Assembly (NCBI GenBank): GCA_017421885.1
Contig: JAFOHJ010000144.1
Coordinates: 1-12,231, forward strand
Length of the DNA stretch: 12,231 nucleotides
Source of the DNA: Clostridia bacterium
GTDB lineage: Bacteria > Bacillota_A > Clostridia > Oscillospirales > Butyricicoccaceae
Reading direction: 5' to 3'
Numbering within the stretch: position 1 is the first letter of the stretch; each line of letters starts with the position of its first letter. The notes under the pieces were generated by a model that searched no databases, had not been told where the DNA came from, and saw only the letters and a list, made by a program, of their open reading frames with translations. Below are positions 1 through 7,193 of the stretch, piece by piece. A program made the translations under genes and the position numbers.

Positions 1-99
1 TCTAAATCGCTCCCTTTATATTAATGAAATAGAAGATTTATAATACACGGGCAGGTTTTGTCTCACCCGACATATTACTTTTTTCGCAAAATTTTTTAG

Positions 100-128
100 A
101 TTATATCACAGCCACAGCCGTGATGCAA
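100..128 (-). promoter_or_regulatory. Sigma-A-type promoter for a gene starting just left of the window
   Basis: Read on the minus strand, the -35 box TTGCAT (123-128) and the -10 box TATAAT (100-105) are separated by exactly 17 bp, and a TGA precedes the -10 box as an extended -10 motif. Transcription would begin near position 93. A ribosome binding site AAAGGGAG (10-17) lies further down the leader, leaving nine bases to the window edge, so a minus-strand start codon should lie at or just past the edge. The gene itself is not visible. Confidence 0.7.
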
Positions 129-174
129 GCACAATATTTTCCATTTAATGTTTTTTCCGAAGACAGGTTTTCAT

Positions 175-246
175 CGGGCGAGCACTGCTCGCCCCTACAA
201 TGTTCTGACGGGAAAGCACCCTGTAGGGGCGTGCATTGCACGCCCG
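175..246. repeat. 72-bp double-palindrome intergenic repeat, copy 1
   Basis: The element contains two near-perfect palindromes, GGGCGAGCA-C-TGCTCGCCC at the left and GGGCGTGCA-T-TGCACGCCC at the right. Between them lies an inverted pair, CGCCCCTACA (190-199) and TGTAGGGGCG (222-231). A copy of the same length lies at 10049-10120; the two differ only in the central spacer. A half-element with a different palindrome, GGGCGATTC-AC-GAATCGCCC, lies at 3304-3329. No open reading frame or transposase is associated. Confidence 0.75.
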
Positions 247-258
247 CATAGCTCGGGT

Positions 259-341
259 TTACCTCGTCTTCATTGCCTCGAGGGTGTCGTTCAGCAGCTT
301 GTCCAGATCCCAGCCGAGCATCTCCGCGCCCTGCGCGATGG
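259..341 (-). pseudogene. Degenerate duplicate of the 3' end of the HD-domain gene
   Basis: This stretch repeats the last roughly 80 bp of the HD-domain gene at 442-987, offset by 183 bp and including the stop codon. In frame on the minus strand it encodes TIAQGAEMLGWDLDKLLNDT followed by LEAMKTR and stop. The intact gene ends in the same residues except for a few changes just before QGAEML. Identity breaks off at about 341, and no start codon or N-terminal HD portion is present. It is either a partial tandem duplication or the last remnant of a second paralog. Confidence 0.7.
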
Positions 342-343
342 TT

Positions 344-370
344 CCCCACAAAATCCGCGATTTTGCGGGG
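344..370. repeat. Strong stem-loop between the HD gene and its remnant
   Basis: A 12-bp stem with one A/C mismatch (344-355 paired with 359-370, loop CGC) lies downstream of the HD gene on its strand. No T-run follows on the minus strand, so it is not a classical terminator. A second small stem, CGGCAA-ATGAA-TTGCCG, lies at 395-411. Neither belongs clearly to the other repeat families in the window. Confidence 0.5.
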
Positions 371-441
371 GCCCCTTTGATTCTGATAGATTTACGGCAA
401 ATGAATTGCCGCAAATCGGTCGTCATCACTGCAGGGCTCTT

Positions 442-987
442 TTACCTCGTCTTCATGGCCTCGAGGGTGTCGTTCAGCAGCTTGTCCAGATCCCAGCCGA
501 GCATCTCTGCGCCCTGAGTGATGACTTCGCGCGAGCAGCCGGCGGCAAACTTCTTGTCCTTGAACTTCTTCTTGAGGCTCTTGAGCTCCATATCGTCGCA
601 GCTCTTGGAAGGGCGCATCAGCGCAGCCGCACCGATAAGACCGGTGAGCTCGTCGCATGCAAAGAGCACACGCTCCATCTCATGCTCGGGCTTGACGGTC
701 GAGCCGGTCATGCCCCAGCCGTGGCAGACGACGGCGTTGATGAAGCGGTCGTCAAAACCGGCCTCGCGAAGGAGCTCGGGCGCCTTGACACAGTGCTGCT
801 CGGGCCACATCTCAAAGTCGATGTCGTGAAGCAGGCCGACTGTGGCCCAGAAATCGGCCTCGTCGCCATAGCCGAGAGTCTCGGCAAAATAACGCATGAC
901 CTTTTCTACAGTCACGCCGTGTTCGATATGGAAAGGCTCTTTATTATACTTTTCCAGCAGAGCCAGACATTCTTCTCTGTTCATCAT
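442..987 (-). CDS. HD-domain protein, putative metal-dependent phosphohydrolase
   Basis: The protein has 181 residues and is probably cytoplasmic. Visible metal-site motifs of the HD superfamily are an early His (H23, with H20 nearby), the HD doublet in LLHDID (H54-D55), a later His in CHGW (H89) and an Asp in ACDEL (D112). This is the H...HD...H...D order of single-domain HD hydrolases, a family acting on phosphomonoester or nucleotide substrates; the substrate here cannot be read. I chose the ATG at 985-987 because an AAAGGA-type ribosome binding site precedes it. The longer upstream frame runs into intergenic repeats and is not credible. The next codon is also ATG. The last roughly 27 codons are duplicated downstream at 259-341. 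No clear promoter is visible; the repeat array at 1049-1271 lies upstream. Confidence 0.85.
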   Translation of the reverse strand: MMNREECLALLEKYNKEPFHIEHGVTVEKVMRYFAETLGYGDEADFWATVGLLHDIDFEMWPEQHCVKAPELLREAGFDDRFINAVVCHGWGMTGSTVKPEHEMERVLFACDELTGLIGAAALMRPSKSCDDMELKSLKKKFKDKKFAAGCSREVITQGAEMLGWDLDKLLNDTLEAMKTR

Positions 988-1048
988 GATATGTTCGTTT
1001 CCTTTTCTCAGTATTGTCAGCCCCCGCGTCTGAGGCGTCGTTTTCTTA

Positions 1049-1271
1049 GCCCTCTTTTGAAAGAGGGTGGCAGGCGAAGCCTGACGGGTGTTTGGCCATG
1101 CCTCCCCTGTGTAAGGGGAGGTGGGTAACGCAGTTACCCGGAGGGGTTGACAGCAAACTGCCGTCACAATCCCTCAGTCTGCTTTGCAGACAGCTCCCTT
1201 TGCACAAGGGAGCCATTTTGCCAAACCTCAGTCACCCTTCGGGTGCCAGCTCCTTTCAAAAGGAGCCTTAA
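1049..1271. repeat. Array of four modular hairpin repeats in a gene-free gap
   Basis: The gap between the HD and GNAT genes (988-1287) is mostly repeats. Two modules read on the plus strand: about 1049-1091 with inner stem CAGGC-GAA-GCCTG, and about 1099-1146 with GGTAAC-GCA-GTTACC. Two read on the minus strand: about 1171-1214 with GTCTGC-TTT-GCAGAC, and about 1218-1270 with CACCC/GGGTG. Each module also has an outer hairpin (for example CCCTCTTTTGAAAGAGGG) whose 3' arm is repeated after the inner stem. Such stems could help end transcription of the flanking genes, but none has a convincing T-run. Confidence 0.75.
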
Positions 1272-1287
1272 ATACGAGAGGGCTTAT

Positions 1288-1761
1288 CTATATTCCCTCT
1301 ACTGCCATGGGCATGAACTTCATGCCGTCCTCTTCGACCATGCCGCTGAGGGGCTTGAAACCCATAGCCTCATAAAAAGGCACGGCAAAGGGCGAGGAAT
1401 TGACCGTCACACGGTTCAGGTCGGGGTCAAGATACTTACAGTCGGCCACCGCCTTCTTGAGAAGGGTCGAGCCGATACCGCGGCGATGATATTCGCCGTC
1501 TACAAACAGCAGAGCGATGTGGTTATTCTCTCTGACAGCGCACACGCCCACCATAAGGTCGTCTTCAAATGCGCCCCAAAAGGTCATAATGCCTTCGCCC
1601 AGCATCATATTCATGTATTCTCCGTCGATAAAGCGCCAGAATTCCTCGATGCCCTCCTGAGTGAACTCGGGAGCCTGAAACTCGGCAAATACCTCCCATA
1701 CAAGAGCCATTGCCTCTTCAAGGTCGGCAGGCTCCAGCAGCCTGATCTCTTTCTTGCTCAA
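1288..1761 (-). CDS. GNAT-family N-acetyltransferase
   Basis: This small cytoplasmic protein belongs to the acetyl-CoA-dependent GNAT family, which transfers acetyl groups to amines. The acetyl-CoA-binding motif is HRRGIGSTLL (residues 92-101 from the chosen start; R/Q-x-x-G-x-G/A signature), preceded by the strand IALLFVDGEY. The typical C-terminal motif PFYEAMGF follows. Length (157 residues) is normal for a single GNAT domain. The frame is open from a GTG at 1773, but that GTG lies inside the ribosome binding site AGAGGTGA (1770-1777). The TTG at 1759-1761, eight bases after that site, is the better start. The substrate is unknown. It has its own promoter and a terminator-separated upstream neighbour, so it is probably monocistronic. 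Confidence 0.88.
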   Translation of the reverse strand: MSKKEIRLLEPADLEEAMALVWEVFAEFQAPEFTQEGIEEFWRFIDGEYMNMMLGEGIMTFWGAFEDDLMVGVCAVRENNHIALLFVDGEYHRRGIGSTLLKKAVADCKYLDPDLNRVTVNSSPFAVPFYEAMGFKPLSGMVEEDGMKFMPMAVEGI

Positions 1762-1806
1762 ATGTGTTTTCACCTCTGTTTGAACATATGTCCCTATAAT
1801 AAGGGT

Positions 1807-1815
1807 ATTATATCA
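1807..1815 (-). promoter_or_regulatory. Extended -10 promoter for the GNAT gene
   Basis: On the minus strand TGATATAAT gives a perfect -10 box (1807-1812) with the TGn extension. No good -35 box is present at 16-18 bp, which is common for extended -10 promoters. The start would fall near position 1800, about 40 bases before the TTG start codon. Confidence 0.5.
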
Positions 1816-1870
1816 CGAATGCATCAAAAAGTGTATATATTATCTGATTTTTTTGTGCTTAATTATTAAA

Positions 1871-1894
1871 ACAAAAACCTCCCCTGAGGGAGGT
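1871..1894 (-). terminator. Rho-independent terminator of the minus-strand MFS gene
   Basis: A perfect 7-bp stem ACCTCCC/GGGAGGT with a four-base loop (1877-1894) is followed on the minus strand by TTTTTGTTTT. It sits just downstream of the MFS stop codon at 1903. Confidence 0.85.
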
Positions 1895-1902
1895 ATTTAT
1901 TA

Positions 1903-3174
1903 TCAGTTGTATTCCTTCATCATCCTGCCGCCCTTGATGATGGCGATGTTGGCGCAGGTGACGCAGATGAGGGCCATGCCGACGGCATAGGCAAAGGAGG
2001 GCAGATAAGAGCCCGTGAAGTCGTAGAGATAGCCGTATACGGGGCACAGCAGGCCCGAACCGATGGACATTGCTGTGGAGGTGTAGGACATGATCTTGTC
2101 ATAGTCCCTGTCGCCGAAAACGGCACGGGGGATCAGCGCGCCCATAAGGCTGGTGGTGGATGCGCCGTAGCCGAAGACGAATACGGCGGGGAAGAGCAGC
2201 CACGAGCCCACCCATGTGGAGGCGATTACCATGCCGAGGCCGAGGATAGCGCAGCTTTCGGCCAGAGTTACGGCAAACCTTACGCCCTTGACATCCGACA
2301 GCCTGCCGAAGCTCAGCTTGCCCAGGGTTCCGCCGATGAGCGACACCGAGGTGAGGGTGGCGCCAACGCCTGCACCGATGCCGATTACCGAGGCATAGGT
2401 GGTGATGTGGTTGGTGGCGTTGAAGACAACACCGAAGCAGGGAACGCAGATGAGGGTGAGGACAAAGGCGGCCGACTTGAAGGCCTTTTCGGCGGGAACG
2501 CCGGTCTTGGCGATGGGAGCTGCAGGCTCGTCCTTCTTCGCCTCAGCCGCGGCATCGTCTGCGCCGTAGGGCTTCATGCCCATGTCTTCGGGCCTCATTC
2601 TGACAAGGAAGATCGAAACGGGCAGCATGACAACGGCGGTGATGGCGGCAATGGCCAGATAACCCTCGCGCCATGTGTTGCCGCCGATGATGGCGCTGAT
2701 AAGGGGGTTGGCGAAAACGCCGGTGATGGCACCCATGGCGAGGCATGCGCCATAGATGGTGCCGTTGTTCTTTTTGAACCAGTTGTTGATCATCAGAGGC
2801 ACGGTGACGCCGCCGTAAAAGGCGATGGACGCGCCCACAACGGCCGCGGCGAGATAGACCTGCCACAGGGCCTGCACCTGCGAAAGGGCGCAGAAGCCGA
2901 GGACGGCCGAGATCGTGGCGCAGGTGAGCACCTTGCGGATGCCGTATTTATGCATGAGCTTGCGCGCGGTGGGGAAGGTCAGGGCTGAGGCAAAGGCCTG
3001 CATGGTCTGATAGAAGGCCACATCGCCGACACCGACGCCCAGCTCGAGGCTCATGGGCAGATAGAAATTGCCGATGGTATAGGCGATAACGCCGAGGTTG
3101 ATGCCAACGATGCAGCATCCGCAGATCATGATGACCCACGCGTAGTGAAACAGCGGTTTCTTTTCGTTTTTCAT
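1903..3174 (-). CDS. MFS transporter, OFA/monocarboxylate-like
   Basis: This 423-residue integral membrane protein should have about twelve membrane segments, split by a charged Ala/Lys/Glu-rich central loop at residues 192-232. The cytoplasmic loop 2-3 motif is ARKLMHKYGIRKVL (70-83), matched in the second half by GRLSDVKG (290-297). NNWFKKNNGTIYGACLAMGA (130-149) resembles the W-F-x-x-x-x-G-x-x-x-G signature of the oxalate/formate antiporter and monocarboxylate branches of the family, so an organic anion is a plausible substrate. That is family inference. The ATG is preceded by AGAGG at good spacing. A promoter lies at 3214-3242 and a terminator directly downstream, so it is a single-gene unit. 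It lies next to, and on the same strand as, an N-acyl-D-amino-acid deacylase-like gene. Confidence 0.88.
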   Translation of the reverse strand: MKNEKKPLFHYAWVIMICGCCIVGINLGVIAYTIGNFYLPMSLELGVGVGDVAFYQTMQAFASALTFPTARKLMHKYGIRKVLTCATISAVLGFCALSQVQALWQVYLAAAVVGASIAFYGGVTVPLMINNWFKKNNGTIYGACLAMGAITGVFANPLISAIIGGNTWREGYLAIAAITAVVMLPVSIFLVRMRPEDMGMKPYGADDAAAEAKKDEPAAPIAKTGVPAEKAFKSAAFVLTLICVPCFGVVFNATNHITTYASVIGIGAGVGATLTSVSLIGGTLGKLSFGRLSDVKGVRFAVTLAESCAILGLGMVIASTWVGSWLLFPAVFVFGYGASTTSLMGALIPRAVFGDRDYDKIMSYTSTAMSIGSGLLCPVYGYLYDFTGSYLPSFAYAVGMALICVTCANIAIIKGGRMMKEYN

Positions 3175-3213
3175 ATTATCCCTCTGTATTTATATATTTT
3201 TACATACATTGAG

Positions 3214-3242
3214 ATGATATCACAAAGATTGATGTGTGTAAA
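3214..3242 (-). promoter_or_regulatory. Promoter of the minus-strand MFS gene
   Basis: On the minus strand the -35 box TTTACA (3237-3242) and -10 box TATCAT (3214-3219) are separated by exactly 17 bp, with a TGA just before the -10. Transcription would start near 3207, about 33 bases before the ATG at 3174. Confidence 0.65.
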
Positions 3243-3255
3243 GCTCCGGCAAAAT

Positions 3256-3541
3256 GGCCCCCTTGCCTAAAGGGGGCTGTCAACAAAGTTGACTGGGGGA
3301 TATTGTAGGGGCGATTCACGAATCGCCCGCCGTATCCAAGGCTCCTTTTGAAAGGAGCTGTCAGCGCAGCTGACTGAGGTTTGGCAACACCGTTCTGACG
3401 ATCGCTTTTGTGCTGCCGTAAGACTGCTGGCCAAACACCCGTCAGGCTTCGCCTGCCACCCTCTTTCAAAAGAGGGCTCTTGGCTCTCCCTCTGGGAGAG
3501 CTGTCAGCACAGCTGACTGAGAGGGCAGAAATGGCCCCCTT
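3256..3541. repeat. Long modular repeat array between the MFS and deacylase genes
   Basis: The gap 3175-3539 is largely repeats. In order: a module at 3256-3301 with inner stem GTCAAC/GTTGAC and repeated outer arm GGGGG; a half palindrome element at 3304-3329; a 144-bp composite at 3335-3478, which recurs at 11793-11938; a module at 3482-3526 with inner stem GTCAGC/GCTGAC; and a truncated module start at 3534-3541. The last piece contributes the first two plus-strand bases of the neighbouring gene's stop codon. The stems may end minus-strand transcription from the deacylase, but no clean T-run is present. Confidence 0.8.
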
Positions 3542-5075
3542 ACACCCTTACGATCCTGCCCTTTTTAACTCCGGTGGCCACTCCGTCAACGGCGGCTATC
3601 TCGCCGCCGACGATGACATAGTTTATGCCGCCGTTACGAGCCGCATAATCGGCTACCGTAGAATTATCTATAATATGTACAGGGTCAAATACAACGATGT
3701 CGGCATCCATGCCCTCGCGCAGCAGGCCCTTGTTCTTAAAACCGTAGATGCGGGCCGGCAGCGAGGTCATCTTCATGATGGCCGCTTCGGTGGGCAGCAG
3801 GCCGCCGCGGATGCACATCCTGCCGAGGAAACGGGCGAAGGTGCCGCGTACTCTGGGATGGGCGGCGATGCCGGGAAGGAGCATGGCACCATCGGTGCAG
3901 GGCATGACTCTGGGATGCTTAAGGCAGCGGTTGATGTCCTCCTGACCCATGATGTTGACGTGCATGCCCACCGTCCTCATGGCATCCTCGCCCAGGGTAT
4001 CGACTACGACCTCGACGAATTCCTTGCCCTGCTCGGCCGCGATCTCGACGATACGCCTGCCGTTATACTCGGGATGGGTGGGCGACGAGAGAATATATGC
4101 CTTGGGAGGGTCGGAGGCCTTGTAGTGGCCGGTGTTGGACTGAAGCTTGTCGGCTACCGTCTTTATGAGCTGAGCTCTGCCCTCGGGGTCGCGGGCCATC
4201 TCGGTCAGCTTTTCCATGCCAAGGGTCTGCACCTCCTGAGGGATATACATCCTCAGGCCGGCCGACATGGCATCGTAGGGGTGGGCGTCGGCGAAGATGT
4301 CGATGCCCTCCTCAGCGGCGCGGTCGATCATGCCGAGGGTGACGGCCGTCTTGCCCCAGTTGGGCTCGCGCACCGTCTTGTGATGGGAGAGGATGAGCCT
4401 TACGCCCGAGCGGCGCGCGATCTCGATGGCCTCCTCCACCGATTCATAGAACTTATCGCCCTCATTCCTCAAATGGAAGGCGGCAAGGCCGTCATACTCG
4501 GCGACGATGGCGCAGAGGCGGCTCATTTCCTCGATGTCGGAATAGCTGGAGGGGGGATAGACAAGGCCGAAGGAGATGCCGAGAGCGCCGTTTTCCATGG
4601 CCTCGCGCATGAGATCCTCCATGATCTTCATCTGTTCTTCCGAGGGCTTGTCGGCCGAATAACCCATGGCGCATTCGCGCAGCATTCCGCCGCCCACCAT
4701 AAGGGCCATGCTTCCGCCGTAATTCTCCTGCTCAAGCTCGGCAATGTATTCGCCAAAGGTGCGGTAGCCGCCGCCCGGCTTAACGGTGGGCACCAGCGAC
4801 TCGCCGCACAGGCCGCCTACCACCGAAGTGACGCCCTGCTCGAGCTTGGCGGCCATCAGAGGCTCCTTCGAGAGCATCCCGTCGGTGTGGCTGTGAGGGT
4901 CGATAAAGCCTGGGCAGACCGAGAGCCCTGCGGCATCGATCACCCTCTCGCCTTCAAGAGGCAGACGGGTCATCCTCGCGATGATGCCATCCTTTATGCC
5001 TATATTGGAATAGAAATAGGGTGCGCCTGTGCCATCGTAGACCTTGGCTCCCCTGATCACCAGATCATATGTCAT
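3540..5075 (-). CDS. N-acyl-D-amino-acid deacylase-type amidohydrolase (D-aminoacylase family)
   Basis: The 511-residue protein is an amidohydrolase-superfamily metalloenzyme, probably cytoplasmic, hydrolysing N-acyl amides such as N-acyl-D-amino acids. It starts with the usual small beta domain (YDLVIRGAKVYDGTG). Metal ligands expected for D-aminoacylases are all present: H61 and H63 in DPHSHTD, C90 in GGLCGES, H201 in FHLRNEG, H231 in LSHHK and D395 in CTDG. GISFGLVYPP (166-175) and the C-terminal GMDADIVVFDP (455-465) also fit. Length is close to the family's usual size. The exact substrate (D-aminoacyl, N-acyl-Glu/Asp or dipeptide-like) is not readable. The ATG follows a GGAGG site ten bases upstream. 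A weak promoter-like TTGAAT/GATAAT pair lies upstream near 5120-5147 with a short 15-bp spacer. Confidence 0.88.
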   Translation of the reverse strand: MTYDLVIRGAKVYDGTGAPYFYSNIGIKDGIIARMTRLPLEGERVIDAAGLSVCPGFIDPHSHTDGMLSKEPLMAAKLEQGVTSVVGGLCGESLVPTVKPGGGYRTFGEYIAELEQENYGGSMALMVGGGMLRECAMGYSADKPSEEQMKIMEDLMREAMENGALGISFGLVYPPSSYSDIEEMSRLCAIVAEYDGLAAFHLRNEGDKFYESVEEAIEIARRSGVRLILSHHKTVREPNWGKTAVTLGMIDRAAEEGIDIFADAHPYDAMSAGLRMYIPQEVQTLGMEKLTEMARDPEGRAQLIKTVADKLQSNTGHYKASDPPKAYILSSPTHPEYNGRRIVEIAAEQGKEFVEVVVDTLGEDAMRTVGMHVNIMGQEDINRCLKHPRVMPCTDGAMLLPGIAAHPRVRGTFARFLGRMCIRGGLLPTEAAIMKMTSLPARIYGFKNKGLLREGMDADIVVFDPVHIIDNSTVADYAARNGGINYVIVGGEIAAVDGVATGVKKGRIVRV

Positions 5076-5173
5076 AAAAGCCGTTCCTCCGTTTGTTTTC
5101 TGTTTTATAAAACCACATTATCACGATTTCCGGGCCTATTCAATGGCTTTGGGCATAAAAATCAAAATGACTT

Positions 5174-5338
5174 GGCTCTCCCTTTGGGAGAGCTGTCGGT
5201 GTAACCGACTGAGAGGGCAGAAATGGCCCCCTTGCCTAAAGGGGGCTGTCAACGAAGTTGACTGGGGGATATAATCGGCCCGCCAGAGTATCCCTCCACC
5301 GTCTAACGACGGTCCCCCTCCCTTTAGGCAAGGGAGGC
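5174..5338. repeat. Modular hairpin repeats including 114-bp composite, copy 1
   Basis: These repeats lie in the 497-bp divergent gap between the deacylase and the first creatininase-like gene. A module at 5174-5218 has inner stem GTCGGT-GTA-ACCGAC. The composite at 5225-5338 joins a plus-oriented module (GTCAAC-GAA-GTTGAC) to a minus-oriented one whose inner stem is ACCGTC/GACGGT. It recurs, at exactly 114 bp, at 7267-7380 and 10200-10313. The rest of the gap (5339-5491) is AT-rich and holds nothing I can identify before the promoter at 5492. Confidence 0.8.
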
Positions 5339-5491
5339 AAGGGCTAAGAAACGGCACCCCGCGTCCGTCTGAGAGAGAAGCAAAGCCTTCCTCAAATTTA
5401 TTCATATTATATCAATTAGACAACAGATGCCCTAATTATTCGTGAAAAAGCCGAAAATGCCTGATATAGCCTTTCTAACACATGAAAATGT

Positions 5492-5521
5492 TTGACATTG
5501 CTCAAAATCAGCGCTTACAAT
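5492..5521 (+). promoter_or_regulatory. Promoter of the creatininase-like gene pair
   Basis: A consensus -35 box TTGACA (5492-5497) and the -10 box TACAAT (5516-5521) are separated by 18 bp. Transcription would start near 5528, leaving a leader of about 45 bases with the ribosome binding site AGAAGGGAG before the ATG at 5573. Confidence 0.75.
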
Positions 5522-5572
5522 ATTCCCATAGTAATGCTTTAACTTTTGATGATCAGAAGGGAGTTTTTCATT

Positions 5573-6334
5573 ATGAAAGGTCATCTCATCGAAAATATGA
5601 CCCACTTTGAAGTCAAGGAGCTTCTGGGCAAAGACACCATCGTCGTCATCCCCGTAGGCGGCGGAATCACCCCCCACGGCAGGCATCTGCCCATGGGCAC
5701 CGACATGATGATAAGCCAGTATCTGGCAGATAAGGTCACCGAAAAGACCGATGTCATAACCGTCCCTATCCTTTCCTATTCCAACTACCATTCCTTCCTC
5801 GGCATGGATGCCACAGTATCCCTCGAGGCACGTACATTTATCGATGTCATCAAGGACATCTGCATATCCTTCTGCCGCCACGGCGTAAGGAAGTTTGTCG
5901 TCATCAACGAGGGCGAGGATTCCATTCCCCCTCTCTACACCGTCGCCACCGAGATGAACAACGAGTGGAACGCCAAGGTGGCCATCGCTCTGGGCGGCCT
6001 GGGCAGCAAGGCAGCGCGCGAGGTGCTGGAAAACAAGAGCGGCAGCCACGCAGGCGAGCGCGACACCTCTATCATCCTTCACCTCTGCCCCGAGCTGGTG
6101 CACATGGATAAGGCCGAGGCAGGCTTAAGGCCGGCCATCGAGAACCAGTTCGTCGGCCCTCGCGGCTTTATGACCCACTATATCACCCGCCGCTTCAGGA
6201 ATACCGAAAATACCGTCGACGGCGACCCCACAAAGGCAACTGCCGACAAGGGCAAGGCCATCCTCGACTGCATGGTGGACGACATCGTCTATTTCATCGA
6301 CAATTTCCGCGAGTTCGAGATCACAACATACTAA
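5573..6334 (+). CDS. Creatininase-family protein, paralog 1 (altered metal site)
   Basis: This 253-residue protein has the creatininase-family fold signatures: VIPVGGG, then HGRHLPMGTD (35-44), SHAGERDTS (158-166) and VDGDPTKAT (215-223). Known members are metal-dependent amidohydrolases opening cyclic amides or cleaving formyl-amides. Creatininase itself uses an E-x-H, Asp, His and Glu set. Here H35 and D44 remain, but the Glu before the His is lost (TPHG), and the usual NGHGGN-like loop reads NEGEDS (112-117). Activity may therefore differ, or may depend on the partner protein. I chose the ATG at 5573 for its AGAAGGGAG site; a longer frame from 5546 lacks one. The paralog 2 gene follows 18 bases downstream in the same transcript. 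In the first 60 residues 29 are identical between the two, counted by eye. Confidence 0.85.
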   Translation: MKGHLIENMTHFEVKELLGKDTIVVIPVGGGITPHGRHLPMGTDMMISQYLADKVTEKTDVITVPILSYSNYHSFLGMDATVSLEARTFIDVIKDICISFCRHGVRKFVVINEGEDSIPPLYTVATEMNNEWNAKVAIALGGLGSKAAREVLENKSGSHAGERDTSIILHLCPELVHMDKAEAGLRPAIENQFVGPRGFMTHYITRRFRNTENTVDGDPTKATADKGKAILDCMVDDIVYFIDNFREFEITTY

Positions 6335-6352
6335 GAAAGGAGAGGCAAAGCA

Positions 6353-7108
6353 ATGAAAGGCGTATTTATTTCCCAGCTCACTCAGGAAGAGGCTCTTAAG
6401 TACCTCAACGAAGACGCAGTTGTCGTCCTGCCTCTCGGCGGCGGCTCGAAGGAGCATGGCCGTCACCTGCCCATGGGCATGGATATGTTCGGCTGCCGCG
6501 CTCTGGCTGAGGGCATCACCGAAAAGGCCGAGGTGGTCACCCTGCCCATGATCAACTACGAACACTTCCCTGCCTTCATCACATGGGAGGGCAGCATCAA
6601 CATCGCAGCCCAGCACTTTATCGACATGGTCAAGCAGATCTGCCGCCCCTTCACAAAGCTGGGCGTCAGGCGCTTCATCTTCCTCGACTACAGCTTTTCG
6701 GGCTATTTTCCCCTGGTAACGGCGGCCAACGAGCTTGAGGAAGAGACCGGCGCCAAGGTGGCCATCACCCGCATCGGCGGCCTTTATCCCGAGGCTATGG
6801 CCCTCAAGGAGTCGAAGCAGGACGGACACGCAGGCGAGTACGAGACCTCCTTCCTCATGTATACAAACCCCGAGCTGGTGCGCGCCCCCGATACATTCGA
6901 CGAGGAATACCGCCTCGACATCGACGGCGTAAGACGTAATGGCGCGGCCAACTTCTATGTATCCAACCGTATGGAGACCCCCCACGGCGTAAACGGCGAC
7001 CCCACCGTTGCCAATGCCGAGAAGGGCAGAGCCATCGTCCTCGAGAGCATCGACACCCTTGCAAAGTTCGCCGAGAGCTTTAAGAAGATGCCCATTGATA
7101 AATATTAA
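6353..7108 (+). CDS. Creatininase-family protein, paralog 2
   Basis: The protein has 251 residues and aligns without gaps to its upstream neighbour over most of its length. Family motifs are VLPLGGG, KEHGRHLPMGMD (33-44), GHAGEYETS (158-166) and VNGDPTVAN (213-221). It keeps Glu34 directly before His35, plus D44 and E162/E164. The loop that is NGHGGN-like in standard members is DYSFSG (112-117), without His. It therefore retains residues that paralog 1 has lost while both lack the canonical loop His. A shared quaternary assembly is plausible but inferred. The ribosome binding site AAAGGAGAGG lies in the 18-base gap between the genes, indicating co-transcription. A strong terminator follows. 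The substrate is unknown; cyclic amides or formamides would fit the family. Confidence 0.87.
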   Translation: MKGVFISQLTQEEALKYLNEDAVVVLPLGGGSKEHGRHLPMGMDMFGCRALAEGITEKAEVVTLPMINYEHFPAFITWEGSINIAAQHFIDMVKQICRPFTKLGVRRFIFLDYSFSGYFPLVTAANELEEETGAKVAITRIGGLYPEAMALKESKQDGHAGEYETSFLMYTNPELVRAPDTFDEEYRLDIDGVRRNGAANFYVSNRMETPHGVNGDPTVANAEKGRAIVLESIDTLAKFAESFKKMPIDKY

Positions 7109-7126
7109 TGATATTTTTTCCGAAAG

Positions 7127-7152
7127 AGCCACCCAACCGGGTGGCTTTTTTG
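7127..7152 (+). terminator. Rho-independent terminator of the creatininase-like pair
   Basis: A perfect 8-bp stem AGCCACCC/GGGTGGCT with loop AACC (7127-7146) is followed by a run of T residues. It begins 19 bases after the stop codon of the second gene. Confidence 0.92.
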
Positions 7153-7193
7153 TTTGGGCATCACTGGGCGAGCATTTTAGCCCTCGCACCAAA

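Noticed and set aside
175..246. Insertion-sequence ends
   Set aside because: The palindromes look mobile, but there is no transposase frame between or near the copies and no clear target duplication.
148..1128. Long plus-strand open frame of 326 codons
   Set aside because: It runs antisense across the HD gene and through the hairpin repeats, has no ribosome binding site and no recognisable domain. The minus-strand HD motifs explain the region.
1049..1271. CRISPR array
   Set aside because: The repeats are palindromic modules of varied sequence and orientation, without uniform direct repeats, regular unique spacers or cas genes.
3408..5204. Long plus-strand open frame of 598 codons
   Set aside because: It is a shadow of the GC-rich deacylase gene; its composition is Gly/His/Ala-rich without family motifs, and it begins inside a repeat.
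5339..5491. Small gene or regulatory RNA in the AT-rich gap
   Set aside because: The short frames there lack ribosome binding sites and plausible codon use, and I saw no stable structure apart from the neighbouring repeats.
6125..7192. Minus-strand open frame of 355 codons opposite the creatininase-like genes
   Set aside because: Antisense shadow crossing two real genes and their terminator, with no domain motif.
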